A stretch of 64,000 nt of DNA from Saccharothrix tamanrassetensis (GCF_014203665.1 NZ_JACHJN010000006.1:124001-188000), one strand, 5' to 3'. Positions 20,201-28,086 are shown, counted from the first letter of the stretch. A program made the numbers and translations. The notes: generated by a model from the sequence alone, not told the origin.

Positions 20201-20414
20201 GCCGCAGCCGGTGCACCAACGCGTGCAGCGTGTTCGCGGTGCCGGCAGAGGATCCGGTTCCCCAGATGTCCTCGATGAGCGCGTCGGACGACACCGCCTC
20301 GCCCGCGGACAGCGCGAGCCTGCCCAGCAACATGCGCAGCCTCGCGCCCGCGAGTTCGACCGGTGCGCCGTCGTCGCCGAAGACCCGGACCGGGCCCAGC
20401 ACTTCCACCCGCAT
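17235..20414 (-). CDS. SARP/AfsR-type transcriptional regulator (wHTH-BTAD-NB-ARC-TPR)
   Basis: A 1059-residue regulator. Residues 1-95 are an OmpR-like winged helix (MRVEVLGPVRVFGDDG, LHALVHRLRRAL), 100-250 a bacterial transcriptional activation domain, about 270-560 an NB-ARC ATPase with Walker A GPGGVGKTRLA and Walker B AVLVLDNCEHV, and the rest TPR-like helices. This is the AfsR layout of large SARP regulators, which activate antibiotic or other secondary-metabolite genes in response to nucleotide or ligand. No biosynthetic cluster adjoins it apart from the single geosmin gene, so it is an orphan or global regulator here. Its nearest downstream gene is the serine hydrolase. Confidence 0.93.
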   Translation of the reverse strand: MRVEVLGPVRVFGDDGAPVELAGARLRMLLGRLALSAGEAVSSDALIEDIWGTGSSAGTANTLHALVHRLRRALPDAGVVESPAVGYRLALPADGVDAHRFEVLAARGRRELAAGEPGRAAATLGDALALWHGSAFEDVLAAPYAGTAGVRLEELRAAARESRFEAELRLGRHAEVLPDVEAACAANPLRERLAALRMRALCAAGRQSDALAVYEDVRARLADELGVDPSAELRQTHVAVLRGELDRPVAAPARSAPGRLPSRLTSFVGRADELELLAELLKTSRLVTVVGPGGVGKTRLAVEAASRHPARRDGRLWLVPLAGVESPQGVAGAILGALGAGAGQPAGPVPADPLDRVAELLGGDEAVLVLDNCEHVVAEVARTARRLLEARPQLTVLATSRESLEVMGEASARLGPLDVPPEGADPVDAAESTAVRLFLDRAAAVRPGFTLDESTAEPVVDVVRRLDGLPLAVELAAARLRSMGIGQIARRLDDRFRLLSTGNRAAQPRQRTLRAVIGWSWELLTDRERVLARRLAIFPATTAVDAVEAVCADGRLLVSEDVFYVLGSLVDKSLVEQRGDGYRMLESIRAFAIDELSRAGEREAVRDRFTRHFAALAAEHEQSVRSHDQPSSLVLLAAEYDNLVFALRSAIDGGDPSAAVRLLGLLHWYWYVVRYDARAESFTAEALAFGDALPRDARAAFTAIDALIGESAPTTDPERVRVLIADCSAGGALERYPLLLMVTLPIAHQLGLGELVDAEIRRVRSRPDSWARACMALLEGVIARDGGDWEAMTTAPGRAAREFADTGDRLWTAVSLAVRAGVHSVRGDHHAAVADLERGIALTAGAGSQDEVSFLVALATVRMRAGDLDDARRDVDAAERLARERGGRYTEQVEVLRGRAELHRRSGHPDRSERALDRLAELARRSRSADLEGSLAPARMALRLTTGDAARARELLPAAIRAARTDGDPASAAQQLAHLLFLEADLSGAATALGMSQAIRGAFDDGDPELRELAAELTRRLGRRGYDAAYRAGVRQARPDAIARLDALATRPHTPTSAG

Positions 20415-20448
20415 GGCCCCAGTGCGCCCTTCCTCGTAGCGTGAGCGA

Positions 20449-20877
20449 TCAGGGCTGGTGCATCCGCACGACCGTCGTCCCGCCGGGCACGACGGGTTCG
20501 TGGCAGTGCGCGCACACCGTGAGCGGGTGCAGGGTGTGGCCGCAGGTGTGTTCCAGCACGGTGGGCGGTTCGCCTCGGGTGATGTGGCGGTCGCCCCAGT
20601 CCATGAGGGCGAGCAGCACGGTGTGCAGCGCTTGACCGGACTCGGTGAGCACGTACTCGTAGCGCGGCGGGTGCTCCTCGTACCGCTCCCGTTCGAGCAG
20701 CCCGACGTCGACCAGCTTGCGCAGCCGGGTGGTCAGGATGTCGCGGCTGGCACCGGTGTTGCGGGCGATCTGGTCGAACCGCCGCACGCCGAACATGACC
20801 TCCCGGATCGCCAGCAGACTCCACCGCTCGCCGACCACCGCCAGCGCGTTCGCGATCGAGCACTCCCGGGCCGCCAT
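20449..20877 (-). CDS. HxlR-family transcriptional regulator with C-terminal Cys/His motif
   Basis: The 142-residue protein has the HxlR winged helix: CSIANALAVVGERWSLLAIR, then FDQIARNTGASRDILTTRL and a wing with PPRYEYVLTESGQAL. The N-terminal Cys in ECSI is the conserved redox-sensing position of the family. The C-terminal 35 residues hold HTCGHTLHPLTVCAHCHEPV, whose clustered Cys and His could bind zinc; many actinobacterial HxlR proteins have this tail. The start is preceded by AGGGAGGAGG. HxlR proteins usually repress oxidoreductases or exporters; the reductase and MFS genes at 22.4-25.4 kb are possible targets. Confidence 0.9.
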   Translation of the reverse strand: MAARECSIANALAVVGERWSLLAIREVMFGVRRFDQIARNTGASRDILTTRLRKLVDVGLLERERYEEHPPRYEYVLTESGQALHTVLLALMDWGDRHITRGEPPTVLEHTCGHTLHPLTVCAHCHEPVVPGGTTVVRMHQP

Positions 20878-20945
20878 GCTCCTCCTCCCTCGGTCCTGTT
20901 TTCCAACTTACCCGAGCGGCAGGTGGTGAGCGGGGAGGGAGCGAG

Positions 20946-20974
20946 CAGGCCGGGGTGGTCGTCGCCCCGGCCTG
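20946..20974 (-). terminator. Hairpin terminator after the DUF397/Scr1 operon
   Basis: CAGGCCGGGG and CCCCGGCCTG form a perfect 10-bp stem with a 9-nt loop just downstream of the DUF397 stop codon on the minus strand. Confidence 0.65.
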
Positions 20975-20980
20975 TCGCTG

Positions 20981-21142
20981 TCACTTCCGGTGCTGGAGGA
21001 ACGCGGCCCACGCGTTCTCGGGGAACGCGAGCTGCGGGCCGGAGGGGTGCTTCGAGTCGCGCACGGCAACCGGACCGGCCGAGGGGAAGCGGACGGAGAC
21101 ACAGCTGCCGTTCTCGGAGCTGTAGCTGCTGGTACGCCACAT
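20981..21142 (-). CDS. DUF397 small protein (partner of Scr1-type regulator)
   Basis: A 53-residue protein starting at ATG 21142 and reading MWRTSSYSSENGSCVSVRF, then VAVRDSKHPSGPQLAFPENA and WAAFL. W-R-T-S-S-Y-S, the single Cys and VRDSKxPxGPxLxF are the DUF397 signature. DUF397 proteins are encoded in large numbers in actinomycetes, nearly always beside a Scr1/DUF5753 XRE regulator, and related small proteins act in developmental control in Streptomyces (BldB/AbaA type). It starts 9 nt after the stop of the regulator gene, so they form one operon. Confidence 0.92.
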   Translation of the reverse strand: MWRTSSYSSENGSCVSVRFPSAGPVAVRDSKHPSGPQLAFPENAWAAFLQHRK

Positions 21143-21151
21143 AGCGAACTC

Positions 21152-21991
21152 CTACGTGATCAGCGAATGGATCAGAGTCACGCTCTCGGCAGGCGACAGC
21201 GCGACCCGTTTGAGGCTCTCCGTACTCAGCGTATACGTGTGAACGCGGCGCGCGTCGTCCACGAAGATGCCGGCATCCTGGATCTCGACGTAGACGATCG
21301 AGCGCGCTTCGGCGAAGTCCAGCAGCATGAACTGCCCGGTGGTCGCCGAGTGCAGCCCTCCCTGTGCCCGCAGGACCTGGATCGTGACGTTCGGCAGCTC
21401 GCTCATCCGCAAGAGGTGCTCGTACTGCTGGTTCAACAGCCTCCAGTCACCCACCCAGAGATTGAGGGCCTGCTCGTTGATCACCGCGTGCAGCTCCAGC
21501 GCAGGGTCCTTGGTGAGCAACCGGGTGCGCTCCATCCGGAACTCCACCAGCCGCTCACCGGCGTCGGGACGCACCCGGCTCGCACCTGCGGTCATCGCAC
21601 GGGCATACGCCTCGGTTTGCAGGAGGCCGGGCAGGACGATCGGTTCGAAGACGAACTCTTTGCGGGCCAAGGACTCCAGGCCGACCAACGTGCGCAGCCA
21701 GTCCGATGCCACATCGGTCCACGGCCCGATCCAAGCCGCCTCGTCCGGCCGGCTGCTCAACAGGACCAGCCGGTCGATGTCCTCGCGGGGGACCTTGCAG
21801 GCCTTGAGTACCCTCCGGATATCGTTGGCGTATTGAACCGACCGACCGGTTTCCATGTGGCCGAGTTTGGGTCTGCCGATACCTGTGGCGTCGGAGAGTT
21901 GGCTGAGCGTCAGCCCGGCCTCGTTCCGGAAACGCGCGATCTCTACCCCGATCAACCACTGGAGTGCCGAAGGTGCGGCCAGTTCGAACAT
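21152..21991 (-). CDS. Scr1/DUF5753-type XRE transcriptional regulator
   Basis: 279 residues: an N-terminal XRE helix-turn-helix (IARFRNEAGLTLSQLSDATG, PKLGHMETGR) at about 15-70 followed by the DUF5753 domain with VLPGLLQTEAYARAM, ARMERTRLL-like (here VEFRMERTRLL) and a C-terminal LxxESLKRVALSPAESVTLI. Such regulators pair with DUF397 proteins; the Streptomyces Scr1/Scr2 pairs were described as toxin-antitoxin-like. No Shine-Dalgarno sequence is seen; TAGTGT lies 7 nt before the ATG, so the transcript is probably leaderless. A small gene is transcribed divergently from a shared 88-nt gap. Confidence 0.93.
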   Translation of the reverse strand: MFELAAPSALQWLIGVEIARFRNEAGLTLSQLSDATGIGRPKLGHMETGRSVQYANDIRRVLKACKVPREDIDRLVLLSSRPDEAAWIGPWTDVASDWLRTLVGLESLARKEFVFEPIVLPGLLQTEAYARAMTAGASRVRPDAGERLVEFRMERTRLLTKDPALELHAVINEQALNLWVGDWRLLNQQYEHLLRMSELPNVTIQVLRAQGGLHSATTGQFMLLDFAEARSIVYVEIQDAGIFVDDARRVHTYTLSTESLKRVALSPAESVTLIHSLIT

Positions 21992-22079
21992 GCGGTCAAC
22001 ACTAGCGAGATCGCCCGTAGACGTATATCACTCGATCGATCGATGTTCTGCGTAGATGTCTACCGCTAGCCTTCGGGCC
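21992..22079. promoter_or_regulatory. Divergent leaderless promoters of the Scr1 regulator and the small protein
   Basis: Minus strand: TAGTGT, 7 nt, then ATG 21991. Plus strand: TAGCCT, 7 nt, then ATG 22080. Between them lies an AT-richer stretch with GTATATCA and ATCGATCGATC. Both -10-like hexamers fit start sites at the A of the ATG. The middle stretch is a plausible operator for the XRE protein. Confidence 0.5.
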
Positions 22080-22295
22080 ATGGAATTGGTCACTTACATG
22101 GAAATCGAGCAGGACACCAAGATCACCTACGAGTTGAACGCTGATCGCACCTTGATCCTCTCCGTAGGCCGAAGCGCCCACGGATTGGGTGTCAGCGAAG
22201 GACTTTCGCTTCTCCTCGGCGAGGCCGCCATGACCCAGTTGATCGACAAGCTGAACGAAGGACTGGCCGAAGTCCGATCCGGCTCCAAGGCCTGA
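22080..22295 (+). CDS. Small conserved protein of unknown function divergent from Scr1 regulator
   Basis: A 71-residue acidic protein, MELVTYMEIEQDTKITYELN followed by DRTLILSVGRSAHGLGV and an amphipathic helix EAAMTQLIDKLNEGLAEVRS. It has no signal peptide, no membrane segment and no recognised domain; the first half should be beta-strand, the end helical. I prefer ATG 22080 to the ATG at 22056 because TAGCCT ends 7 nt before it, the leaderless pattern seen elsewhere in the window. Its divergent position suggests control by, or partnership with, the Scr1/DUF397 pair. Confidence 0.7.
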   Translation: MELVTYMEIEQDTKITYELNADRTLILSVGRSAHGLGVSEGLSLLLGEAAMTQLIDKLNEGLAEVRSGSKA

Positions 22296-22378
22296 CGGTC
22301 GGCTCAACCCGGTCCCCACTCCGGCACAACGACATCTCGTGCCATTCGCCGTCACCAAAAGATTTGCTCGACGCGCCG

Positions 22379-23689
22379 CTACCTCGGGCGCCCCAACGCC
22401 AGCACTCCGGCTCCGATCACCACGATGGCGGTCAGAACGGCGACACCGACGCGGAAACCGGTTTCCCCGTTCCCCGCCAAACCCGCTGCCAGAGCGGCGA
22501 TCGCCGGACCCACGGTCGAGCCCACCATCCGCCCGGTGGCGCTGACACCGCCCGCCGCACCCTCCATCCCCTCCGGCGCAACGGACATCACCAACGTGTT
22601 GATGGCGGCGTTGAACAGTCCCTGCCCCACCCCGATGACCGCCAGCCGCCAGCCCAGGTCCAGCAGACTCCCGATGTGCGGCAACAACAACAGCAACCCG
22701 AGCACGGTCACCACCGCACCGGACACCGCGACCAGCCAGGGCCCGTACCGGTCGGCCAGGTTCCCCGCCACCGAGGACAACGCCCCGACACCGGCCACGA
22801 ACACCAGCAGCGCGACACCGACGTCCTCCGGAGTCCCGCCCAGCACGTCCGACACGAAGTACGGCACCAGCAGGAACAACAGCCCGCCCAGCGTCGCGAC
22901 CAGCATCAGCGCCGTCATCGGCAACCCGAACTCCCGCCGCCGCACCAACCGCAGCACCGAGCGTGACGCCGGCAACCGCCCCCACCACACCGCGAGCACC
23001 ACACCGACCGCGACCAGCCACGCCCTGTCCTGGAACGCCAGCAGCACGGCCGTGATCGCGCCACCCAGCAGCAGCGCCTCCACCAGCAGCCCGCGGTCCG
23101 GCAACGGCAACCCCCGGCCGTCCCCGCGCAGCCCCCGGAACACCATCAGCAGCACCACGACCAGCAGCGGCAGCTTCATCAGGAACACCGCCCGCCACCC
23201 GAACGCCCCCGCCACCAACCCGCCCAGCGGCGCGCCCGCCATCCCGCCGACGGTCATGATCGTCATCACGTACCCCACGGCCCGCCCGCGCTGCGCCGGT
23301 GCGACCGCCGCCACCACGATCGGCATGTACCCGGCCAGCACCAGGGACGCCGCGACGCCCTGCAACGCCCGCCCCACCAGCAGCACCCAGAACGCGGGCG
23401 CCACGGCGGTGAGCACGCTCGCCACCCCGACACCGGCCATCGCGAGCAGGAACGCGAGCCGCACGTCCGTCCGGTCCACCCACCGCCCGGCCGGGATCGC
23501 GATCGCCGCCATCGGCAGCGTGTAGGCGAGCAGCACCCACGCCGTCGCACCCGGTCCGACGTCCAGTTCGGCACCCATGCTGGGCAGCGCGACCGCCGCC
23601 ACGGTCATCTCGGTGGTCACCACCAGCATGGCCAGCGCGAGCGCCACCACGGGCGTCCACCTCGTCTTGACCTGCACGTCCTGTGTCAT
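22379..23689 (-). CDS. MFS drug exporter (DHA2/EmrB-like)
   Basis: 436 residues with about fourteen hydrophobic segments. Motif A appears as AGRWVDRTDVRLAFL after helix 2, and motif C of antiporters as GMAGAPLGGLVAG near residue 150. This is the drug:H+ antiporter-2 type. It should export a toxic compound in exchange for protons. TAGGTT lies 6 nt before the ATG, so the mRNA is probably leaderless. It is divergent from the FMN reductase gene across a gap that holds an operator-like double repeat, so the exporter and the reductase are probably co-regulated. Confidence 0.88.
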   Translation of the reverse strand: MTQDVQVKTRWTPVVALALAMLVVTTEMTVAAVALPSMGAELDVGPGATAWVLLAYTLPMAAIAIPAGRWVDRTDVRLAFLLAMAGVGVASVLTAVAPAFWVLLVGRALQGVAASLVLAGYMPIVVAAVAPAQRGRAVGYVMTIMTVGGMAGAPLGGLVAGAFGWRAVFLMKLPLLVVVLLMVFRGLRGDGRGLPLPDRGLLVEALLLGGAITAVLLAFQDRAWLVAVGVVLAVWWGRLPASRSVLRLVRRREFGLPMTALMLVATLGGLLFLLVPYFVSDVLGGTPEDVGVALLVFVAGVGALSSVAGNLADRYGPWLVAVSGAVVTVLGLLLLLPHIGSLLDLGWRLAVIGVGQGLFNAAINTLVMSVAPEGMEGAAGGVSATGRMVGSTVGPAIAALAAGLAGNGETGFRVGVAVLTAIVVIGAGVLALGRPR

Positions 23690-23726
23690 GAACCGAACCT
23701 ACGAGTCGGCCCGGCCAGTCGAATCC

Positions 23727-23748
23727 GTCACGTGACCAGTCGCGTGAC
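23727..23748. promoter_or_regulatory. Operator-like double repeat between exporter and FMN reductase
   Basis: GTCACGTGAC and GTCGCGTGAC stand side by side with a 2-nt spacer; the first is a perfect 10-bp palindrome and the second differs by one base. The site lies between the two divergent leaderless promoters (TAGGTT for the exporter at 23696-23701, TAGCGT for the reductase at 23775-23780). A dimer pair of a TetR-, MarR- or HxlR-type repressor is likely. No such gene is adjacent; the HxlR gene at 20449 is the nearest. Confidence 0.55.
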
Positions 23749-23786
23749 AGATGCCGGCCGGTGTCCCCGGTTCGTAGCGTCGGGTC

Positions 23787-24377
23787 ATGTCCGAGGGAGG
23801 GAACACCGTGATCAAGCTGGCGATCATCATCGGGAGCACCCGCAGGGGACGGTTCGCGCCGGTCGTGGCGAACTGGTTCGCGGACCAGGCCAAGGAGCGC
23901 GACGACCTGGACGTCGACGTGCTCGACCTGGCCGAGGTGGGGCTGCCCGACGTGCTGCACGGGTTCGGCGAGGAACCCGCCGAGGAGGTCAGGGCGGTGA
24001 CGCCGAGGCTGGCGGACGCGGACGCGTTCGTCGTCGTCACGCCCGAGTACAACCACAGCTTCCCCGCGCCGCTCAAGAGCGCCATCGACTGGCACTACAC
24101 CGAGTGGCAGGCCAAGCCGGTCGGGTTCGTCTCCTACGGCGGGGTCGGCGGTGGGCTGCGGGCCGTGGAGCAGCTGCGGCAGGTGTTCGCCGAGCTGCAC
24201 GCCGTGACGGTGCGGGACACGGTCAGCTTCCACGGCGCGTGGTCGCGGTTCGACGACGACGGCGCGCCGCTGGACCCGGAAGGCGTGAACGGGGCCGCGA
24301 AGACCATGCTGGACCAGCTCGTCTGGTGGGGCACCGCGCTGAACGAGGCGCGTTCCAAGCGGCCGTACGGGGCCTGA
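23787..24377 (+). CDS. NADPH-dependent FMN reductase family protein
   Basis: 196 residues with the flavodoxin-like FMN loop GSTRRGRFAPVVANWF at about 14-30 and the second signature TPEYNHSFPAPLKSAIDW at about 85-102. These enzymes (ArsH/SsuE/ChrR relatives) use NADPH and FMN to reduce quinones, azo dyes, chromate or free flavin. The start at ATG 23787 follows TAGCGT by 6 nt (leaderless); a GTG at 23808 (V-I-K-L) is an alternative. A quinone-oxidoreductase-like gene follows after 1 nt, so the pair may detoxify quinones alongside the divergent exporter. Confidence 0.9.
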   Translation: MSEGGNTVIKLAIIIGSTRRGRFAPVVANWFADQAKERDDLDVDVLDLAEVGLPDVLHGFGEEPAEEVRAVTPRLADADAFVVVTPEYNHSFPAPLKSAIDWHYTEWQAKPVGFVSYGGVGGGLRAVEQLRQVFAELHAVTVRDTVSFHGAWSRFDDDGAPLDPEGVNGAAKTMLDQLVWWGTALNEARSKRPYGA

Positions 24378-24378
24378 C

Positions 24379-25365
24379 GTGCGCGCCGTCCGACTGCACG
24401 GGTTCGGGTCGCCCGCCGAACTGCGCTACGAGGAGACCGACGACCCCGAGCCCGGCCCCGGTCAGGTCCGGATCGCGGTGCGGGCCGCCGGGGTGCACCT
24501 GGTGGACGCGGTGATCCGGCGCGGCTGCGCGAAGTCGCTGCCGCTGCCGGAACTGCCCGTGGTGCCCGGCAGCGAGGTCTCCGGGGTGGTCGACACCGTG
24601 GGGCCGGGGGTGCCCGACTCGTGGCTGGGTGAACGGGTGGTGACGCAGCTCGGCCTCGCCAGCGGGGGGTACGCCGAGCTGGCCGTGCGGGAGGTCGGGG
24701 CGCTGCACGTCGTGCCGGAGGGGCTCGGGTTCGACGCCGCCGTGACCATGATCTGCACCGGCAGCACGGCGGTGGGCGTGCTGGTGGCCGCCGCGCTGGA
24801 GCCGGACGACGTGGTGCTGGTCACGGCGGCGGCCGGGGCGGTGGGGAACCTGCTGGTGCAGGGCGCGTCCCGGGCGGGGGCGCACGTGGTCGGGGTCGCG
24901 GGGTGTGCGGAGAAGCGGAAGACCGTGCTGCGGTCGGGGGCGTCGGTCGCGGTCGACTACCGGCGGGCGGACTGGGCGGACGAGGTGCGATCGGCGTTGG
25001 GAGGCCGGGAGGTGAGCGTGGTGCTGGACGGGGTCGGTGGTGCGCACGGGCGCGGGGCGGTGGAGCTGCTGGCGCCCGGCGGTCGGGTGGTCATGTTCGG
25101 GTCGTCGTCGGGGGAGCCGACCGAACTGTCCACCGCGGACCTGTTCGAGCGGGGTCTGAGCGCGACCGTGGCGGTCGGCCCGCACGTGGCGAAACGGGCC
25201 GGTGGCCTGCGGGCGCTGGAGTCGCGGGCCCTGGCGGACGCGGCTTCCGGCCGGTTCACGCCGGTGGTGCAGCGGTTCCCGCTGTCCTCGGCCGCCGAGG
25301 CGCACGAGGCGCTGGAGAACCGCTGCACGGTCGGCAAGGTCGTCCTCGTCCCGGACGCCGGCTAG
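24379..25365 (+). CDS. Zinc-independent medium-chain dehydrogenase/reductase (quinone oxidoreductase-like)
   Basis: 328 residues starting at GTG 24379, 1 nt after the reductase stop. The GroES-like N-terminal half has RAAGVHLVDAVIRRG and VVPGSEVSGVVDTVG, and the Rossmann half has VTAAAGAVGNLLVQGA (about 155) with RSGASVAVDYRRADW. The cysteine and histidine ligands for zinc found in alcohol dehydrogenases are lacking, so NADPH:quinone or enoyl reduction is likely. Its linkage with the FMN reductase suggests a joint reductive-stress function. The next gene has its own leaderless promoter within 10 nt of this stop. Confidence 0.9.
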   Translation: MRAVRLHGFGSPAELRYEETDDPEPGPGQVRIAVRAAGVHLVDAVIRRGCAKSLPLPELPVVPGSEVSGVVDTVGPGVPDSWLGERVVTQLGLASGGYAELAVREVGALHVVPEGLGFDAAVTMICTGSTAVGVLVAAALEPDDVVLVTAAAGAVGNLLVQGASRAGAHVVGVAGCAEKRKTVLRSGASVAVDYRRADWADEVRSALGGREVSVVLDGVGGAHGRGAVELLAPGGRVVMFGSSSGEPTELSTADLFERGLSATVAVGPHVAKRAGGLRALESRALADAASGRFTPVVQRFPLSSAAEAHEALENRCTVGKVVLVPDAG

Positions 25366-25375
25366 GGTCGTGGAC

Positions 25376-28042
25376 GTGCTGCACGGGCGGTCCTCGGAAC
25401 TCGCCGTGGTCGATCGGCTGCTCGCCGACGCCCGCGCGGGGCGCAGCGGTGTGCTCGTCGTGCGCGGCGAGGCGGGCATCGGCAAGTCGGCCCTGCTCGA
25501 CCACGTGGCGGCGGACGACTTCCGCGTGCTGCGCGGCACGGCGGTCGAGTCGGAGTCGGTGGTGCCGTTCGCCGGGCTGAACCTGCTGCTGGGCCGGGTC
25601 GTCGACCAGGCGGGTTCGCTGCCGCCGAACCAGGCGGCGGCGCTGCGCTCGGCACTCGGGCTGGCCCCGCCGGACGGCGGCGACTGCTTCCTGGTGGGGC
25701 TGGCGGTGCTCACCCTGCTCGCCGACCTGGCGGAGCACGGCCCGGTGCTGTGCCTGGTGGACGACGCGCACTGGCTCGACCCCGGTTCGGCCGACGCGCT
25801 GGTCTTCGCGGCCCGCCGGCTGGAGGCGGAGGGCGTGGTGGTGATCTTCGCCGCCCGCGACCTGCACGCGCCGCCGTTCCCGGCCCCCGGCCTGCCCGAA
25901 CTGCGGTTGACCGGTCTGTCCACGGAGGACTCGACGGCGTTGCTGGACGAGCACGCGGCCGACCTGCCCCGGTACGTGCGCGACCAGATCGTGGTGGAGG
26001 CACGGGGGAACCCGCTGGCGCTGCTGGAACTCCCCGCGGCACAGCGGGAAGGCCACCTGCCGGCGGCGCACGCCTACCGGGTCGGGGCGCTGCCCACGTA
26101 CAGCCGGATCCAGCAGACCTTCGCCGACCGGATCGGGGCGCTGCCCGCCGGGACGCGTGACCTGCTGCTGGTGGCCGCCGCCGACGACACCGGCGATCCG
26201 GGGGTGGTGTTCAAGGCGGCTTCCCTGCTGGGTGCCGGGTTGGCGGACCTGGAAGCGGCGGAACAGCGCCAGCTCCTGCGTTCCGACGAGGGCAGGCTGA
26301 CGTTCCGGCACCCGCTGATCCGTGCGGCGGCCTATCAGAGCGCGCCTCTCGCGCGACGGCTGGCCGTGCACAAGGCCTTGGCGGACGTGTCGGAGGACGC
26401 CTACCGCGGTGCCCTGCACCTGGCTGCCGCCACCACCGCTCCGGACGAGGACGTCGCCCGGGCGCTGGCGCGATCGGCGGAGGACGCCCGCCGTCGGGGC
26501 GGGTACGCGGCCGTGGCGGCGGCCTACCAGCGCGCGGCGGCACTCAGTCCCGATGTGGCACAACGCGGTCGTCGTCTCACCGCTGCCGCCGGCGCGGCGT
26601 TGGAGGCGGGGCAGTTCGACCGTGCCGGGCTGCTCGCCGACCAGGCGGCGGACCTGCTCGACAACCCGGTGGAGATGGCCCGGGTGGCCCGGATCCGGGC
26701 GTCGCTGGCCGGCGAGCAGGGCCGCTCCGCCGAGGCGGCGACCGTGTTGGCACGGGCGGCGGGGTGCGCCGTGCACGAGGACCTCGAGCTGACCGAGGAG
26801 CTGCTGTTCACGGCAGCCCAGAACGCCTGGGCGGCAAGGGATTTCGCGGCCGTCCGGCGGATCGCGGCGCAGGCCGACGGGCTGCCCGGCGCGTCCGACG
26901 TGCGGGCGCTGGCCCGTGCGGCTCTCGGCCTGGAGGGGGCCGCCGTCGCGGACGCCCTCGCCGCGATCCGGGAACTGCTGGCGACCGAACGCGTCAGGCG
27001 GCAGGGCAACGCGGTGGTCGCGTGGTGGCACCTGGTGCTCGGCGACGACCAGGCGGCGTTCGACTGGGCGGTGGCGCTGGAACGCGAGAGCCGCGACGCC
27101 GGGGCGTTGGGCGTGCTGCCCAGGGCGCTGGCCTACCTGGCGAGGGGAAGGCTGCACCTGGGACAGCCGCACGACGCCCGGGCCACCGCCGAGGAAGGCT
27201 TGCGGATCGCGTCCGACATCGGCCAGGTGTTCAGCGTGGGGTACCTGCACAGCGTGCTGGCCGAGCTGGCGGCGATCGAGGGCGACGAGGAACGCTGCCT
27301 GGAGTTGGTGGCGGCGATGACCGGTGGCCCGCCGCGCTCCACCCGTGCCGCGTGCGCCTTGGCCTTGCTGGACCTGGGGTTGGGGCGGCACGATGCGGTG
27401 CTGGAGCGGCTGGCGGAGGTGGCGGCCGGGGCGCACCGGCTCTACGCGATCTCCAGCCTGCCGGACCTGGTGGAGGCGGCGGTTCGGGTGGGGAAGCCGT
27501 CCGTGGCCGAGGATTCGGCCGCCTGGTACGGCGAATGGGCCGAACACACCGGGCAGACGTGGGCTCGGGCGGTCGCCCTGCGCTGCCGGGCGCTGCTCAC
27601 CGACGAGGAGCGGTGGTTCACCGAGGCCGTCGAGCTGCACCGGACCTCCGGCCGCCGCCCGCTGGAACGGGCCAGGACCGAACTCCTCTACGGCGAATGG
27701 CTGCGCCGCGCCCGCCGCCGCAACGACGCCCGCACCCACCTGCGCTCGGCGTCGGACGCCTTCGACCGGCTGGGTGCCGTCCCGTGGGCGGCCCGCGCCC
27801 GCACCGAGCTGCGGGCGACCGGGGAGAGCCGCGCCCGGCCCGGCCCCGACCCGTTGGGCAGCCTGACGCCGCAGGAGCTCCAGGTCGTGCGACTGGCCGC
27901 GGAGGGCCTGAGCAACCGGGACATCGGCGCGCAGCTGTTCCTGAGCCCGAGGACCGTCGGGTACCACCTCTACAAGGCGTACCCGAAGCTCGGGGTCGCC
28001 TCGCGCGTCGAACTGGGCAGGCTCGACCTCTCCCACGGGTGA
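25376..28042 (+). CDS. Large LuxR-family regulator with AAA ATPase domain (MalT/LAL type)
   Basis: 888 residues from GTG 25376. That start is chosen because TAGGGT ends 7 nt upstream and because these proteins normally open with xLHGRxxEL; GTG 25370 is possible. Walker A GEAGIGKSALLD is at about residue 30-40, Walker B LCLVDDAHWLD near 128, then a long helical (TPR-like) middle. The LuxR helix-turn-helix LTPQELQVVRLAAEGLSNRD and FLSPRTVGYHLYKAY occupies about 830-880. Such LAL regulators activate secondary-metabolite or sugar-uptake genes. No target is obvious; the chitobiase and protease genes lie downstream but the former has its own DasR site. Confidence 0.92.
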   Translation: MLHGRSSELAVVDRLLADARAGRSGVLVVRGEAGIGKSALLDHVAADDFRVLRGTAVESESVVPFAGLNLLLGRVVDQAGSLPPNQAAALRSALGLAPPDGGDCFLVGLAVLTLLADLAEHGPVLCLVDDAHWLDPGSADALVFAARRLEAEGVVVIFAARDLHAPPFPAPGLPELRLTGLSTEDSTALLDEHAADLPRYVRDQIVVEARGNPLALLELPAAQREGHLPAAHAYRVGALPTYSRIQQTFADRIGALPAGTRDLLLVAAADDTGDPGVVFKAASLLGAGLADLEAAEQRQLLRSDEGRLTFRHPLIRAAAYQSAPLARRLAVHKALADVSEDAYRGALHLAAATTAPDEDVARALARSAEDARRRGGYAAVAAAYQRAAALSPDVAQRGRRLTAAAGAALEAGQFDRAGLLADQAADLLDNPVEMARVARIRASLAGEQGRSAEAATVLARAAGCAVHEDLELTEELLFTAAQNAWAARDFAAVRRIAAQADGLPGASDVRALARAALGLEGAAVADALAAIRELLATERVRRQGNAVVAWWHLVLGDDQAAFDWAVALERESRDAGALGVLPRALAYLARGRLHLGQPHDARATAEEGLRIASDIGQVFSVGYLHSVLAELAAIEGDEERCLELVAAMTGGPPRSTRAACALALLDLGLGRHDAVLERLAEVAAGAHRLYAISSLPDLVEAAVRVGKPSVAEDSAAWYGEWAEHTGQTWARAVALRCRALLTDEERWFTEAVELHRTSGRRPLERARTELLYGEWLRRARRRNDARTHLRSASDAFDRLGAVPWAARARTELRATGESRARPGPDPLGSLTPQELQVVRLAAEGLSNRDIGAQLFLSPRTVGYHLYKAYPKLGVASRVELGRLDLSHG

Positions 28043-28086
28043 CGCGGCCGTGTCCCGGTGCCGATCGTCGCGGATCGTTGCCGGCA

